From NCBI GenBank assembly GCA_031259205.1, contig JAIRLS010000314.1, forward strand, positions 1 to 5,951: DNA of 5,951 nt, given 5' to 3'. This stretch comes from Bacteroidales bacterium (lineage in GTDB: Bacteria; Bacteroidota; Bacteroidia; Bacteroidales; UBA4181). The notes under the pieces were generated by a model. That model was not told the DNA's origin. It searched no databases and was given only the letters and a program-made list of their open reading frames with translations. Of the stretch, positions 1 through 5,120 are shown one piece after another (the first letter of the stretch is position 1; every line of letters starts with the position of its first letter). A program made the position numbers and the translations under genes.

Positions 1-201
1 GATAATAACGGGTCGGAGAGAGCAATTCGAAATGTCAAAGTCAAAACAAAAATCTCAGGTCAGTTCCGAAATCCTCAGGGAAAAGGAGCTGAACGATTTG
101 CAAGGATTCGTTCGGTTATCGATACTACTCTCAAAAATAAGCAGGATGTTTTCTTTGCTTTGAAATGTCTGGCTAATATTCAAATTACTAATAGTACCTG
201 A
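1..201 (+). CDS. IS66-type transposase, C-terminal end only (partial at the left window edge)
   Basis: The first frame is open from base 1 to a TGA at 199-201, giving 66 residues with no start inside the window. The fragment begins DNNGSERAIRNVKVK and continues with KISGQF, an RFARIRSVIDTT block and a short tail. From memory, this is the conserved C-terminal signature of IS66-family (DDE_Tnp_IS66) transposases, as found in many single-ORF Bacteroidota copies. The Glu in the SERAIR stretch is probably the last acidic residue of the DDE catalytic triad. The enzyme would cut and join the ends of its insertion sequence. It converges on the E2 gene across a 223-bp non-coding stretch. I could not recognise the terminal inverted repeat that should lie after the stop, so the outer end of the element is not defined. 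Whether the upstream part is intact cannot be seen. The family call is fairly secure; activity is unknown. Confidence 0.8.
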   Translation, partial: DNNGSERAIRNVKVKTKISGQFRNPQGKGAERFARIRSVIDTTLKNKQDVFFALKCLANIQITNST

Positions 202-206
202 GTAGT

Positions 207-262
207 TAAAAAAAACGAAGTCGCAGAAGTTTCACAAAGTAAAAAACTTCGTGAAACTTCGT
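207..262 (-). terminator. Inverted-repeat hairpin followed by a T run on the - strand; candidate terminator
   Basis: A perfect 10-bp inverted repeat, GAAGTTTCAC at 226-235 and GTGAAACTTC at 251-260, encloses a 15-base loop that contains a further AAGT/ACTT pairing. An alternative 7-bp stem pairs 215-221 with 256-262. Read on the - strand, its 3' arm is followed directly by a run of eight T (complement of A208-215). That is the form of an intrinsic terminator for transcripts leaving the E2 gene, although it lies about 165 bases beyond the E2 stop codon. It could equally be a remnant of a dispersed intergenic repeat or part of the IS66 end. The pairing is seen directly; the function is inferred. 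Confidence 0.4.
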
Positions 263-315
263 GTACTTTGTGGTTAAAAAAAAACAAGAAGGAGCACAAA
301 GTAAAAAACTTCGTG
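233..315. repeat. 21-bp exact direct repeat pair in a repeat-rich intergenic stretch
   Basis: The same 21 bases occur at 233-253 and 295-315, 62 bp apart. Each starts CACAAAG, has a short A-rich middle and ends CTTCGTG, so each copy is itself an imperfect hairpin. Between them lies CTTCGTGTACTTTGTGG, an inverted variant of the same words, and the 9-bp arms 233-241 and 264-272 pair perfectly. From memory, intergenic sequences resembling CTTCGTGTACTTTGTGG followed by TTAAAA recur in Bacteroidota and other environmental genomes; I could not check this. No coding potential is convincing here: open frames across this stretch are short and low in complexity. Confidence 0.6.
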
Positions 316-339
316 CTTTTGTGTTTTAGAAGAAAGCGG

Positions 340-366
340 GAAACAAAACACGGATGGTACCGTCCG
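340..366 (-). terminator. Weak palindromic hairpin downstream of E2; possible terminator
   Basis: Bases 351-366 form a near-perfect palindrome centred on GGTACC. On the - strand the arms are CGGAC and ATCCG with one C/A mismatch, and they are followed by TGTTTTGTTT. It lies about 60 bases beyond the E2 stop codon, where a terminator would be expected. The tight loop and the mismatch make it a weak candidate compared with the hairpin at 207-262. Confidence 0.25.
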
Positions 367-424
367 CCGACTAACAGCGCCTCAATAAAAGAAGTAACCG
401 TTTTTTTTACTTTTCGCAATTCGA

Positions 425-1717
425 TTAAACCACGGCCTGAAAATTTTCGATTTGCGTTTTGATTTCTTTCAGGAACAGGGTAGCGGGACCTCCGTCGATG
501 GCGCGGTGGTCGTAAGTAAGCGACAGCCCGATGTACGGAACGAATCCCATCACGCCGCCTCCCACATCGGCGGGACGGTGTACGATAGTGTTTACGCCCA
601 AAATAGCTACTTGCGGCACATTGATGATCGGCGTAAAGATTTCCACGCCGTAGTTACCCAGATTGGACACGGTAAAACTGCCTGCCTCGCTTTGCAGCAA
701 CTCCGGGGTAATACCACCTTTGCGGCAACCGTCAGCCAACAGACGCAGGTTGTTGGACAGTCCTTTTAGCGACAGGTCATTCGCGTTTTTCAACACAGGC
801 ACCATCAGTCCTCGCGGGGTATCTACCGCCAAACCAAGGTGTACCTGCTTGAAAACTTTAATACCCTCGCCGAGATACTGTGCGTTGACATCCGGATTTT
901 TTTCCAAAGCGCGGATCACTGCCCAGCAAATCATGTCGTTCAATGTGATATTCGGATAATCCGGATTGTTTTTTTGCGCCTTTTTCGTTTCTTCACGTAA
1001 CGCCAGCAGCTTGCGTACATCTGCGCTCAGGTGGTGCGTCAGTTGGGCGCTGTTTTGCAACGATTCGTGCATGGCCTTGGCAATCAGTTTGCGGATGTTT
1101 GTGAGTTTCTTGATCTCAAATCCCGTAGTGTTTTGTTCGCTTGTCCGATCAACCGTGCTTTGCGTCGGGACGGCAGCAACTTGAGCGTCGGCAACCGCTT
1201 GCCGTACCGGTGCGGTTTGTCCCTCCAACGCTTCGATATCCCTGACGATGATACGTCCGTTAGGGCCTGTTCCGCTTACCCTCGACAGGTCAAGTCCCTT
1301 CTTTTCCGCCATCACGCGGGCACGGGGCGATACCCTGATTTTTGTACCGGCGCTTGCCGGTGCAGACGGAGATGTTTGTGCAACTGTTACCTTTGCGGAA
1401 GTCGTCACTGCCGGAAGTTCTTCCACGGGCGTCGCTGCCGGCGTTGCTCCGTTGGGGCTAAATTCGGCGACCGATTCTCCGGGAACGCCGATTACAGCTA
1501 CATTGACGAGGACAGGCACTTCGTCGCCCTCGTTGAAAAATATCTCCAGCAGGACGCCGTCCGCTTTCGCTTCCTCTTCAAATGAGGCTTTGTCTGTTTC
1601 GTACGAAAACAACAAATCGCCTGCTTTCACGCTATCGCCTTTTTTCTTGAACCACTGCGAAATAATGCAGCTTTCTACGCTTTGCCCCTGCTTGGGCATC
1701 ATTACGGGTGTTGCCAT
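425..1717 (-). CDS. pdhC: Dihydrolipoamide acyltransferase (E2) of a 2-oxoacid dehydrogenase complex, probably pyruvate dehydrogenase
   Basis: A complete 430-residue protein. E2 moves the acyl group from E1 through a swinging lipoyl arm to coenzyme A and forms the core of the cytoplasmic complex. Residues 1-80 are a single lipoyl domain with the lipoyl lysine K43 in ETDKAS. Residues 81-126 are an Ala/Pro/Thr/Val-rich flexible linker. Residues 127-164 are the peripheral subunit-binding domain (SPRAR, then GTGPNGRI and RDIEAL). A second linker follows, and about 201-430 is the catalytic domain with GSFTVSNLGNYG and the active-site motif DHRAIDGG (H404, D408). Length and domain order match one-lipoyl-domain bacterial E2 proteins. 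The ATG precedes the lipoyl domain directly, so the start is secure; no Shine-Dalgarno sequence is visible in the A/T-rich leader. No E1 or E3 gene adjoins it: an IS66 tail lies downstream and a terminator upstream. Acyl specificity (pyruvate, acetoin or branched-chain) cannot be settled from this sequence, so the symbol is provisional. Confidence 0.93.
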   Translation of the reverse strand: MATPVMMPKQGQSVESCIISQWFKKKGDSVKAGDLLFSYETDKASFEEEAKADGVLLEIFFNEGDEVPVLVNVAVIGVPGESVAEFSPNGATPAATPVEELPAVTTSAKVTVAQTSPSAPASAGTKIRVSPRARVMAEKKGLDLSRVSGTGPNGRIIVRDIEALEGQTAPVRQAVADAQVAAVPTQSTVDRTSEQNTTGFEIKKLTNIRKLIAKAMHESLQNSAQLTHHLSADVRKLLALREETKKAQKNNPDYPNITLNDMICWAVIRALEKNPDVNAQYLGEGIKVFKQVHLGLAVDTPRGLMVPVLKNANDLSLKGLSNNLRLLADGCRKGGITPELLQSEAGSFTVSNLGNYGVEIFTPIINVPQVAILGVNTIVHRPADVGGGVMGFVPYIGLSLTYDHRAIDGGPATLFLKEIKTQIENFQAVV

Positions 1718-1985
1718 ATTATATTTTTACAAGTTGATACTTTTAATATACATCATTTATCTGTTACACAAACAGATTAAAATCGCCTTGTCAATAAAAA
1801 TCTGTTTTTCAATAACATCCACCACTTTACAAGCGGCGCACAAAGATATACAATATTACTTGTAATGACAAGTTTGAAAGAAAATATTTTAATTGTATGG
1901 TCATTTCACTGCAAAGAGGATTGTTTTCAAGGATTAATGCGCCGTATTTATTGATCGTTACATTCGGGATGGTTTCGTATAATTC
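1718..1985. other. Gene-free spacer between E2 and the HppA terminator
   Basis: Together with the terminator this makes a gap of about 325 bp. It is A/T-rich and holds the candidate E2 promoter at 1841-1872. The predicted leader from there to the E2 start is about 115 bases, with no Shine-Dalgarno match. On the - strand one frame is stop-free for about 60 codons, from about 2000 down to 1822, but it has no ATG until about 50 bases before the promoter and runs through the terminator. I do not treat it as a gene. I see no RNA gene here. Confidence 0.6.
1841..1872 (-). promoter_or_regulatory. Candidate Bacteroidota-type promoter for the E2 gene, with an internal palindrome
   Basis: On the - strand TATCTTTG (complement of 1841-1848) fits the Bacteroidota -7 consensus TAnnTTTG. 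A CTTG (complement of 1869-1872) lies 20 bases upstream, close to the expected -33 TTTG spacing. Transcription would start near 1834, giving a leader of about 115 bases before the E2 ATG. Between the two elements lies a perfect palindrome, ATTAC-TT-GTAAT (1855-1866), well placed to be an operator. The motif match is seen directly; promoter use and repressor binding are inferred. Confidence 0.45.
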
Positions 1986-2021
1986 CAAAAAAGCGGGTAG
2001 ACGCGACGTCCACCCGCTTTT
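1986..2021 (-). terminator. Strong intrinsic terminator of hppA
   Basis: It begins 21 bases after the hppA stop codon. On the - strand a 10-bp stem, AAAAGCGGGT (2021-2012) with ACCCGCTTTT (1998-1989), encloses a second GACG/CGTC stem, and the 3' arm runs into a six-T tract. The A-tract on the other side could let it work in the + direction too. A 6-bp alternative pairing exists between AGACGC (complement of 2023-2028) and GCGTCT (complement of 1999-2004), which would compete with the inner stem. The structure separates hppA transcription from the E2 gene. Confidence 0.88.
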
Positions 2022-2042
2022 GGCGTCTTTTTTTGAAAATGA

Positions 2043-4250
2043 CTATTCCAGCAGCGTCCATGCCACCGTTAGGCCGGCAGTGACGATGGACACCATGCTC
2101 ATCAGTTTGATAAGGATGTTCAGGCTTGGCCCGGAGGTGTCCTTGAACGGATCGCCAACGGTGTCGCCAACGACGGTTGCCTTGTGTACGTCGGAGCCTT
2201 TGCCGCCGAAATGACCTTCTTCCACGTATTTTTTGGCATTGTCCCATGCACCGCCTGCATTAGCCATGAATACCGCCAAAACGAAACCTGCGCCCAAGCC
2301 TCCGGCAAGCAAGCCCATCACTCCAGCCACGCCGAAAATAAGGCCGGTGATAATCGGCACCAGAATAGCAATAATGGAAGGCAGCATCATCTCTCGTTGT
2401 GCGCCTTTGGTGGAAATAGCCACGCATTTGGCGTAGTCGGGTTTGGCCTCTCCGGTAAGGATGCCTTTTATCTCGCGGAACTGACGGCGCACTTCTTCCA
2501 CCATGCTTTGCGCGGCGCGTCCTACAGCGTTCATTGTCAAACCGCAGAAGAGGAAGGCCATCATCGAACCGATGAATATGCCCACCAGTACACTCGGATT
2601 CATCAGATTGATGTTGTAATAATTCATGAAATCCACGATGGTAGCGGAAGCGGTATCTATTTTATGCCCATCGGCAAACTCCAGTACGTTCTGACCGATG
2701 TGTACCAGTCCGATTTTTATTTCTTCGATGTACGAGGCCAACAGCGCCAATGCAGTGAGTGCAGCCGAACCGATGGCAAAGCCTTTGCCGGTGGCGGCGG
2801 TAGTGTTGCCCAGAGCGTCGAGTGCGTCGGTGCGTTTGCGTACCTCCGGATCCAGACCGCTCATTTCGGCATTACCTCCGGCATTGTCGGCAATGGGGCC
2901 ATAAGCGTCGGTGGCCAGCGTAATACCCAGTGTAGAGAGCATTCCCACGGCGGCAATGCCGATGCCGTAAAGTCCTCTGCTCAGGTTGCCCGCCGAAGTC
3001 ATGTTGTGCACATCGAACCCGATGGCGCAGAGATAAGCCATGACGATGGCAGCAGCGATGGTAATGACGGGGATTGCCGTGGACAGCATACCCAAACCCA
3101 AACCGGAGATAATCACCGTAGCCGGCCCCGTTTTGCCGCTTTCCGATACCCTTTGCGTCGGCTTGTAGGAATGGGAAGTGTAGTATTCGGTGGATTGTCC
3201 GATGATGATGCCGGCCACCAGTCCGGAAATGACGGATAAGGATAGTCCTGTCCAGTTGGGGATGTCCAGAGCGGCTAAGATGGCGAAAGTGGCCGCCGCA
3301 ATCAGCGCCGAACTGATGTTGGTGCCTTTGCCCAGTGCGCCGAGCAGTTGCTTCATGGTAGCGCCTTCCCTGGTGCGTACCAGAAAGATACCAATGATAG
3401 ACAGTACGATGCCTACGGCGGCAATCAACATAGGCGCAAATACGGCCTTCATTTGTACGCCGGTGTCGGTAAAGAAGGCTGATGCTCCCAGTGCAGCGGT
3501 TGCCAGAATGGAGCCGCAATAGCTTTCGTAGAGGTCTGCCCCCATACCGGCTACGTCGCCCACATTGTCGCCCACATTATCGGCGATGGTGGCGGGATTG
3601 CGAGGGTCGTCTTCCGGAATACCGGCTTCTACCTTACCCACGAGGTCGGCGCCCACGTCGGCGGCTTTGGTATAGATGCCGCCGCCTACACGGGCAAACA
3701 ACGCCTGCGTGGATGCGCCCATGCCGAAGGTCAGCATGGTGGTAGTGATAATCACCAAATTTTGAGCTACAGAAGCATCGTAAACAGCGTTAAGCAGCAG
3801 GAACCACAGCGAGATGTCGAGCAAACCCAGCCCCACCACGGTAAGCCCCATCACAGCGCCTGCGCGGAAAGCTATTCTCAACCCGCTGTCCAGCGACCTG
3901 CGTGCCGCGTTGGCAGTACGCGCCGAAGCGAAAGTAGCGGTTTTCATGCCGATAAATCCTGCCAAACCGGAAAAGAAACCACCCGTGAGGAACGCAAACG
4001 GTACCCACGGATTCTGAATGCCAAACCCGTATGCCAAAACTGCAAAGAATACGGCAAGCACTATAAATACGACGAACACTACCTTGTACTGCTGACGAAG
4101 ATAAGCCATCGCACCCTGCCGCACGTGCTTCGCAATTTCTTTCATGGTTTCCGTGCCTTCGCTCTCTTTCATGATGTTTTTGAAAAAGTAAAACGCAAAA
4201 CCTAATGCCAGCAACGATGCCACAGGTACTATCCAAAATAATTCATTCAT
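2043..4250 (-). CDS. hppA: Membrane-bound K+-dependent pyrophosphatase, H+ and/or Na+ pumping
   Basis: A complete 735-residue integral membrane protein, of typical family length, with many hydrophobic segments (about 16 expected for the family). It hydrolyses pyrophosphate to two phosphates and uses the energy to pump H+ or Na+ across the cytoplasmic membrane. Pyrophosphate- and Mg-binding motifs are intact: DVGADLVGKVE (198-208), DDPRNPATIADNVGDNVGD (214-232), ATDAYGPIADNAGGNAEMSG (446-465), and near the C-terminus GGAWDNAKKY and VVGDTVGDPFKDTSGPS. E242 in ADLYES matches the family's conserved gate glutamate. GNTTAATGKG has Ala485 and Gly488 where K+-independent enzymes have Lys and Thr, which indicates the K+-dependent subfamily. 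T89, F93 and D145 resemble residues I recall as marking dual Na+,H+ pumps. The ATG at 4250 starts the first membrane segment, with no Shine-Dalgarno sequence. The gene appears monocistronic, with its own terminator and a 5' promoter-like motif. Confidence 0.97.
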   Translation of the reverse strand: MNELFWIVPVASLLALGFAFYFFKNIMKESEGTETMKEIAKHVRQGAMAYLRQQYKVVFVVFIVLAVFFAVLAYGFGIQNPWVPFAFLTGGFFSGLAGFIGMKTATFASARTANAARRSLDSGLRIAFRAGAVMGLTVVGLGLLDISLWFLLLNAVYDASVAQNLVIITTTMLTFGMGASTQALFARVGGGIYTKAADVGADLVGKVEAGIPEDDPRNPATIADNVGDNVGDVAGMGADLYESYCGSILATAALGASAFFTDTGVQMKAVFAPMLIAAVGIVLSIIGIFLVRTREGATMKQLLGALGKGTNISSALIAAATFAILAALDIPNWTGLSLSVISGLVAGIIIGQSTEYYTSHSYKPTQRVSESGKTGPATVIISGLGLGMLSTAIPVITIAAAIVMAYLCAIGFDVHNMTSAGNLSRGLYGIGIAAVGMLSTLGITLATDAYGPIADNAGGNAEMSGLDPEVRKRTDALDALGNTTAATGKGFAIGSAALTALALLASYIEEIKIGLVHIGQNVLEFADGHKIDTASATIVDFMNYYNINLMNPSVLVGIFIGSMMAFLFCGLTMNAVGRAAQSMVEEVRRQFREIKGILTGEAKPDYAKCVAISTKGAQREMMLPSIIAILVPIITGLIFGVAGVMGLLAGGLGAGFVLAVFMANAGGAWDNAKKYVEEGHFGGKGSDVHKATVVGDTVGDPFKDTSGPSLNILIKLMSMVSIVTAGLTVAWTLLE

Positions 4251-4294
4251 AATTCTAACATTTTAAATATTGGTAAATTTATAACTTAAGGTTA

Positions 4295-4302
4295 CAAAAA
4301 TA
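4295..4302 (-). promoter_or_regulatory. Candidate -7 promoter element for hppA
   Basis: On the - strand TATTTTTG fits the Bacteroidota -7 consensus TAnnTTTG and would give a leader of about 38 bases before the hppA ATG. I see no convincing TTTG at the -33 position, and the region is A/T-rich enough to produce the motif by chance. The call therefore rests on position and the single element. Confidence 0.35.
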
Positions 4303-4469
4303 ATATTTTTTATCACTACTGCCCGAATAAAATCCGGATATATTTTTATTTAACGGCTCATCAGTGTATGTCAGAAAACCCATAATAATTTGGTATGTAG
4401 ATATTTCTGCATATTAATCGGCCATGAATATTTTATTGAATAAATTTTGTTCTTACGAATAAAAAAAGC
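4303..4469. other. A/T-rich spacer between the hppA promoter region and the repeat cluster
   Basis: This is the left part of the 870-bp gene-free gap at 4251-5120. The only notable structure is a short imperfect hairpin (CCGGA/TTCGG on the - strand) around 4322-4336, just upstream of the candidate promoter. The longest start-to-stop frame I found here on the - strand is about 34 codons and has no recognisable features. I see no RNA gene. Confidence 0.5.
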
Positions 4470-4561
4470 GGTATTGTTAAATTTATCGCTCTAAATTAGA
4501 TATTAAACAATTGATCGTCAATAGATCATTGCTATTATTTCCATAATAAATTAACAATACC
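4470..4561 (+). repeat. Inverted-ended structured repeat element, copy 1 (92 bp)
   Basis: It begins GGTATTGTTAA and ends TTAACAATACC, a perfect 11-bp terminal inverted repeat; the similarity continues inward with one extra A. Its last 72 bases match copy 2 at 69 of 72 positions. Inside are several small stems: TCTAA/TTAGA (4490-4500), ATTGA/TCAAT (4510-4522), AATAG/CTATT (4520-4536) and ATTAT/ATAAT (4534-4547). The last three overlap at their edges, so they could be alternative folds. It is too short to encode a protein. Size, A/T richness and terminal inverted repeats resemble a MITE, but I see no target-site duplication. Strand is arbitrary and given as read. Confidence 0.8.
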
Positions 4562-4567
4562 TTTTTC

Positions 4568-4875
4568 AAAAGGGGCGTTCCTTTTTCCTAAAAGGGGCGT
4601 TCCTTTTTTCCAAAAGGGGCGTTCCTTTTTCCCGAAAGGGACATTCCTTTTTCCCGAAAGGGGCGTTCCTTTTTCCCGAAAGGGGCGTTCCTTTTTTCCA
4701 AAAGGGGCGTTCCTTTTTCCTAAAAGGGGCGTTCCTTTTTCCCAAAAGGGGCGCTCCTTTTTCCTAAAAGGGGCGTTCCTTTTTCCCAAAAGGGGCGTTC
4801 CTTTTTCCCAAAAGGGGCGCTCCTTTTTCCCAAAAGGGGCGCTCCTTTTTCTCGAAAGGGGCATTCCTTTTTTTT
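4568..4875 (+). repeat. Tandem array of 14 units of 22 bp
   Basis: The GGGG (once GGGA) landmark recurs every 22 bases from 4572 to 4858 with no slip, so there are 14 units (4568-4875). In the consensus, positions 1-6 are AAAAGG, 7-12 GGCGTT, 13-18 CCTTTT and 19-22 TCCC. Positions 1-6 pair with 13-18 as a 6-bp hairpin with a six-base loop. The stem can also pair across units with a four-base loop. Differences occur only at positions 1 (A/G), 8 (G/A), 10 (G/A), 11 (T/C) and 20-22 (C/T), all transitions. The array is open in all three frames on the - strand, but 22 is not a multiple of three and the changes show no codon periodicity, so coding is unlikely. There are no spacers, so it is not a CRISPR. 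It resembles a minisatellite, an iteron-like protein-binding array, or a structured RNA. Confidence 0.95.
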
Positions 4876-4878
4876 CAA

Positions 4879-4979
4879 GGTATTGTTAAATTAGTATTGC
4901 TTGTCGTTCTAAATTAGATATTAAACAGTTGATCGTCAATAGTTCATTTCTATTATTTCCATAATAAATTAACAATACC
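4879..4979 (+). repeat. Inverted-ended structured repeat element, copy 2 (101 bp)
   Basis: Same orientation and same ends as copy 1 at 4470-4561, and the first 14 bases are identical to it. It carries nine extra bases after the left end (around 4893-4901), then 72 bases that differ from copy 1 at only three positions. One difference, A4510 to G4928, changes an A-U pair to a G-U pair in the ATTGA/TCAAT stem. The other two lie in the loop of the AATAG/CTATT stem. The pattern of preserved stems with changed loops hints at a folded RNA or DNA, on very few changes. Confidence 0.8.
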
Positions 4980-5029
4980 AATTTTTGAAATTATTTTTAG
5001 GGTAACGCATTGTCGAAGTCAGGAAAGAG

Positions 5030-5067
5030 AATCTCCCGGTCTGCACCGACATGCAGGCAGGGAGATT
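5030..5067 (-). terminator. Extended hairpin downstream of the lyase gene; possible terminator
   Basis: An 8-bp stem, AATCTCCC (5030-5037) with GGGAGATT (5060-5067), encloses an inner CTGCA/TGCAG stem (5041-5045, 5052-5056). Read on the - strand, it is followed by CTCTTTCCTG, which is pyrimidine-rich but not a true T run. It lies about 54 bases past the lyase stop codon. It may end the transcript or protect its 3' end. Confidence 0.45.
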
Positions 5068-5089
5068 TCAGGAAATAGACACTGTAATC

Positions 5090-5113
5090 GGAAAAACAGG
5101 ATGGAGTTTTTCC
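5090..5113 (-). terminator. Perfect 8-bp hairpin just after the lyase stop codon
   Basis: GGAAAAAC (5090-5097) pairs perfectly with GTTTTTCC (5106-5113) around an eight-base loop. It begins seven bases past the lyase stop codon. On the - strand its 3' arm carries five T but no T run follows. It could act with the larger hairpin at 5030-5067 as a two-part 3' end. The function is inferred from position only. Confidence 0.4.
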
Positions 5114-5120
5114 AAGGGGA

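Larger units (their letters stand above)
4470..4979. mobile_element. Composite of two direct element copies around a 22-bp array; possible MITE-derived structure
   Basis: The two GGTATTG...CAATACC elements are direct repeats offset by 409 bp and the 14-unit array fills the space between them. The whole 510-bp block therefore also starts GGTATTGTTAA and ends TTAACAATACC. Homologous recombination between the copies would remove one copy plus the array. No transposase is present and no duplicated target is visible in the flanks (AAAAAGC on the left, AATTTTTG on the right), so mobility is only suggested by the inverted ends. It sits between housekeeping hppA and a lyase gene without disrupting either. 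Confidence 0.35.

Noticed and set aside
180..462. Open frames on both strands across the repeat-rich region before E2
   Set aside because: Low-complexity translations that overlap the transposase tail, the hairpins and the E2 3' end, with no recognisable domain.
1031..1865. Long + strand frames opposite E2
   Set aside because: They are antisense to an intact E2 with all its domains; the translations are Cys/Arg- or Ser/Thr-rich with no family resemblance.
1822..2000. Stop-free - strand frame reading ELYETIPNVTINKYG and onward
   Set aside because: It looks protein-like for a short stretch, but it has no upstream ATG, starts inside the hppA terminator and runs through the E2 promoter motif. 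I recognise no family.
2184..3239. 351-codon + strand frame opposite hppA
   Set aside because: It is antisense to a full-length, motif-complete HppA. Its His/Gly/Arg-rich composition is typical of a shadow frame.
4568..4875. CRISPR array
   Set aside because: The 22-bp units abut each other with no unique spacers, and no cas genes are in the window.
4568..4875. Iteron-type replication origin
   Set aside because: Unit length would fit iterons, but there is no Rep gene or DnaA-box cluster nearby and the flanking genes are ordinary chromosomal ones.
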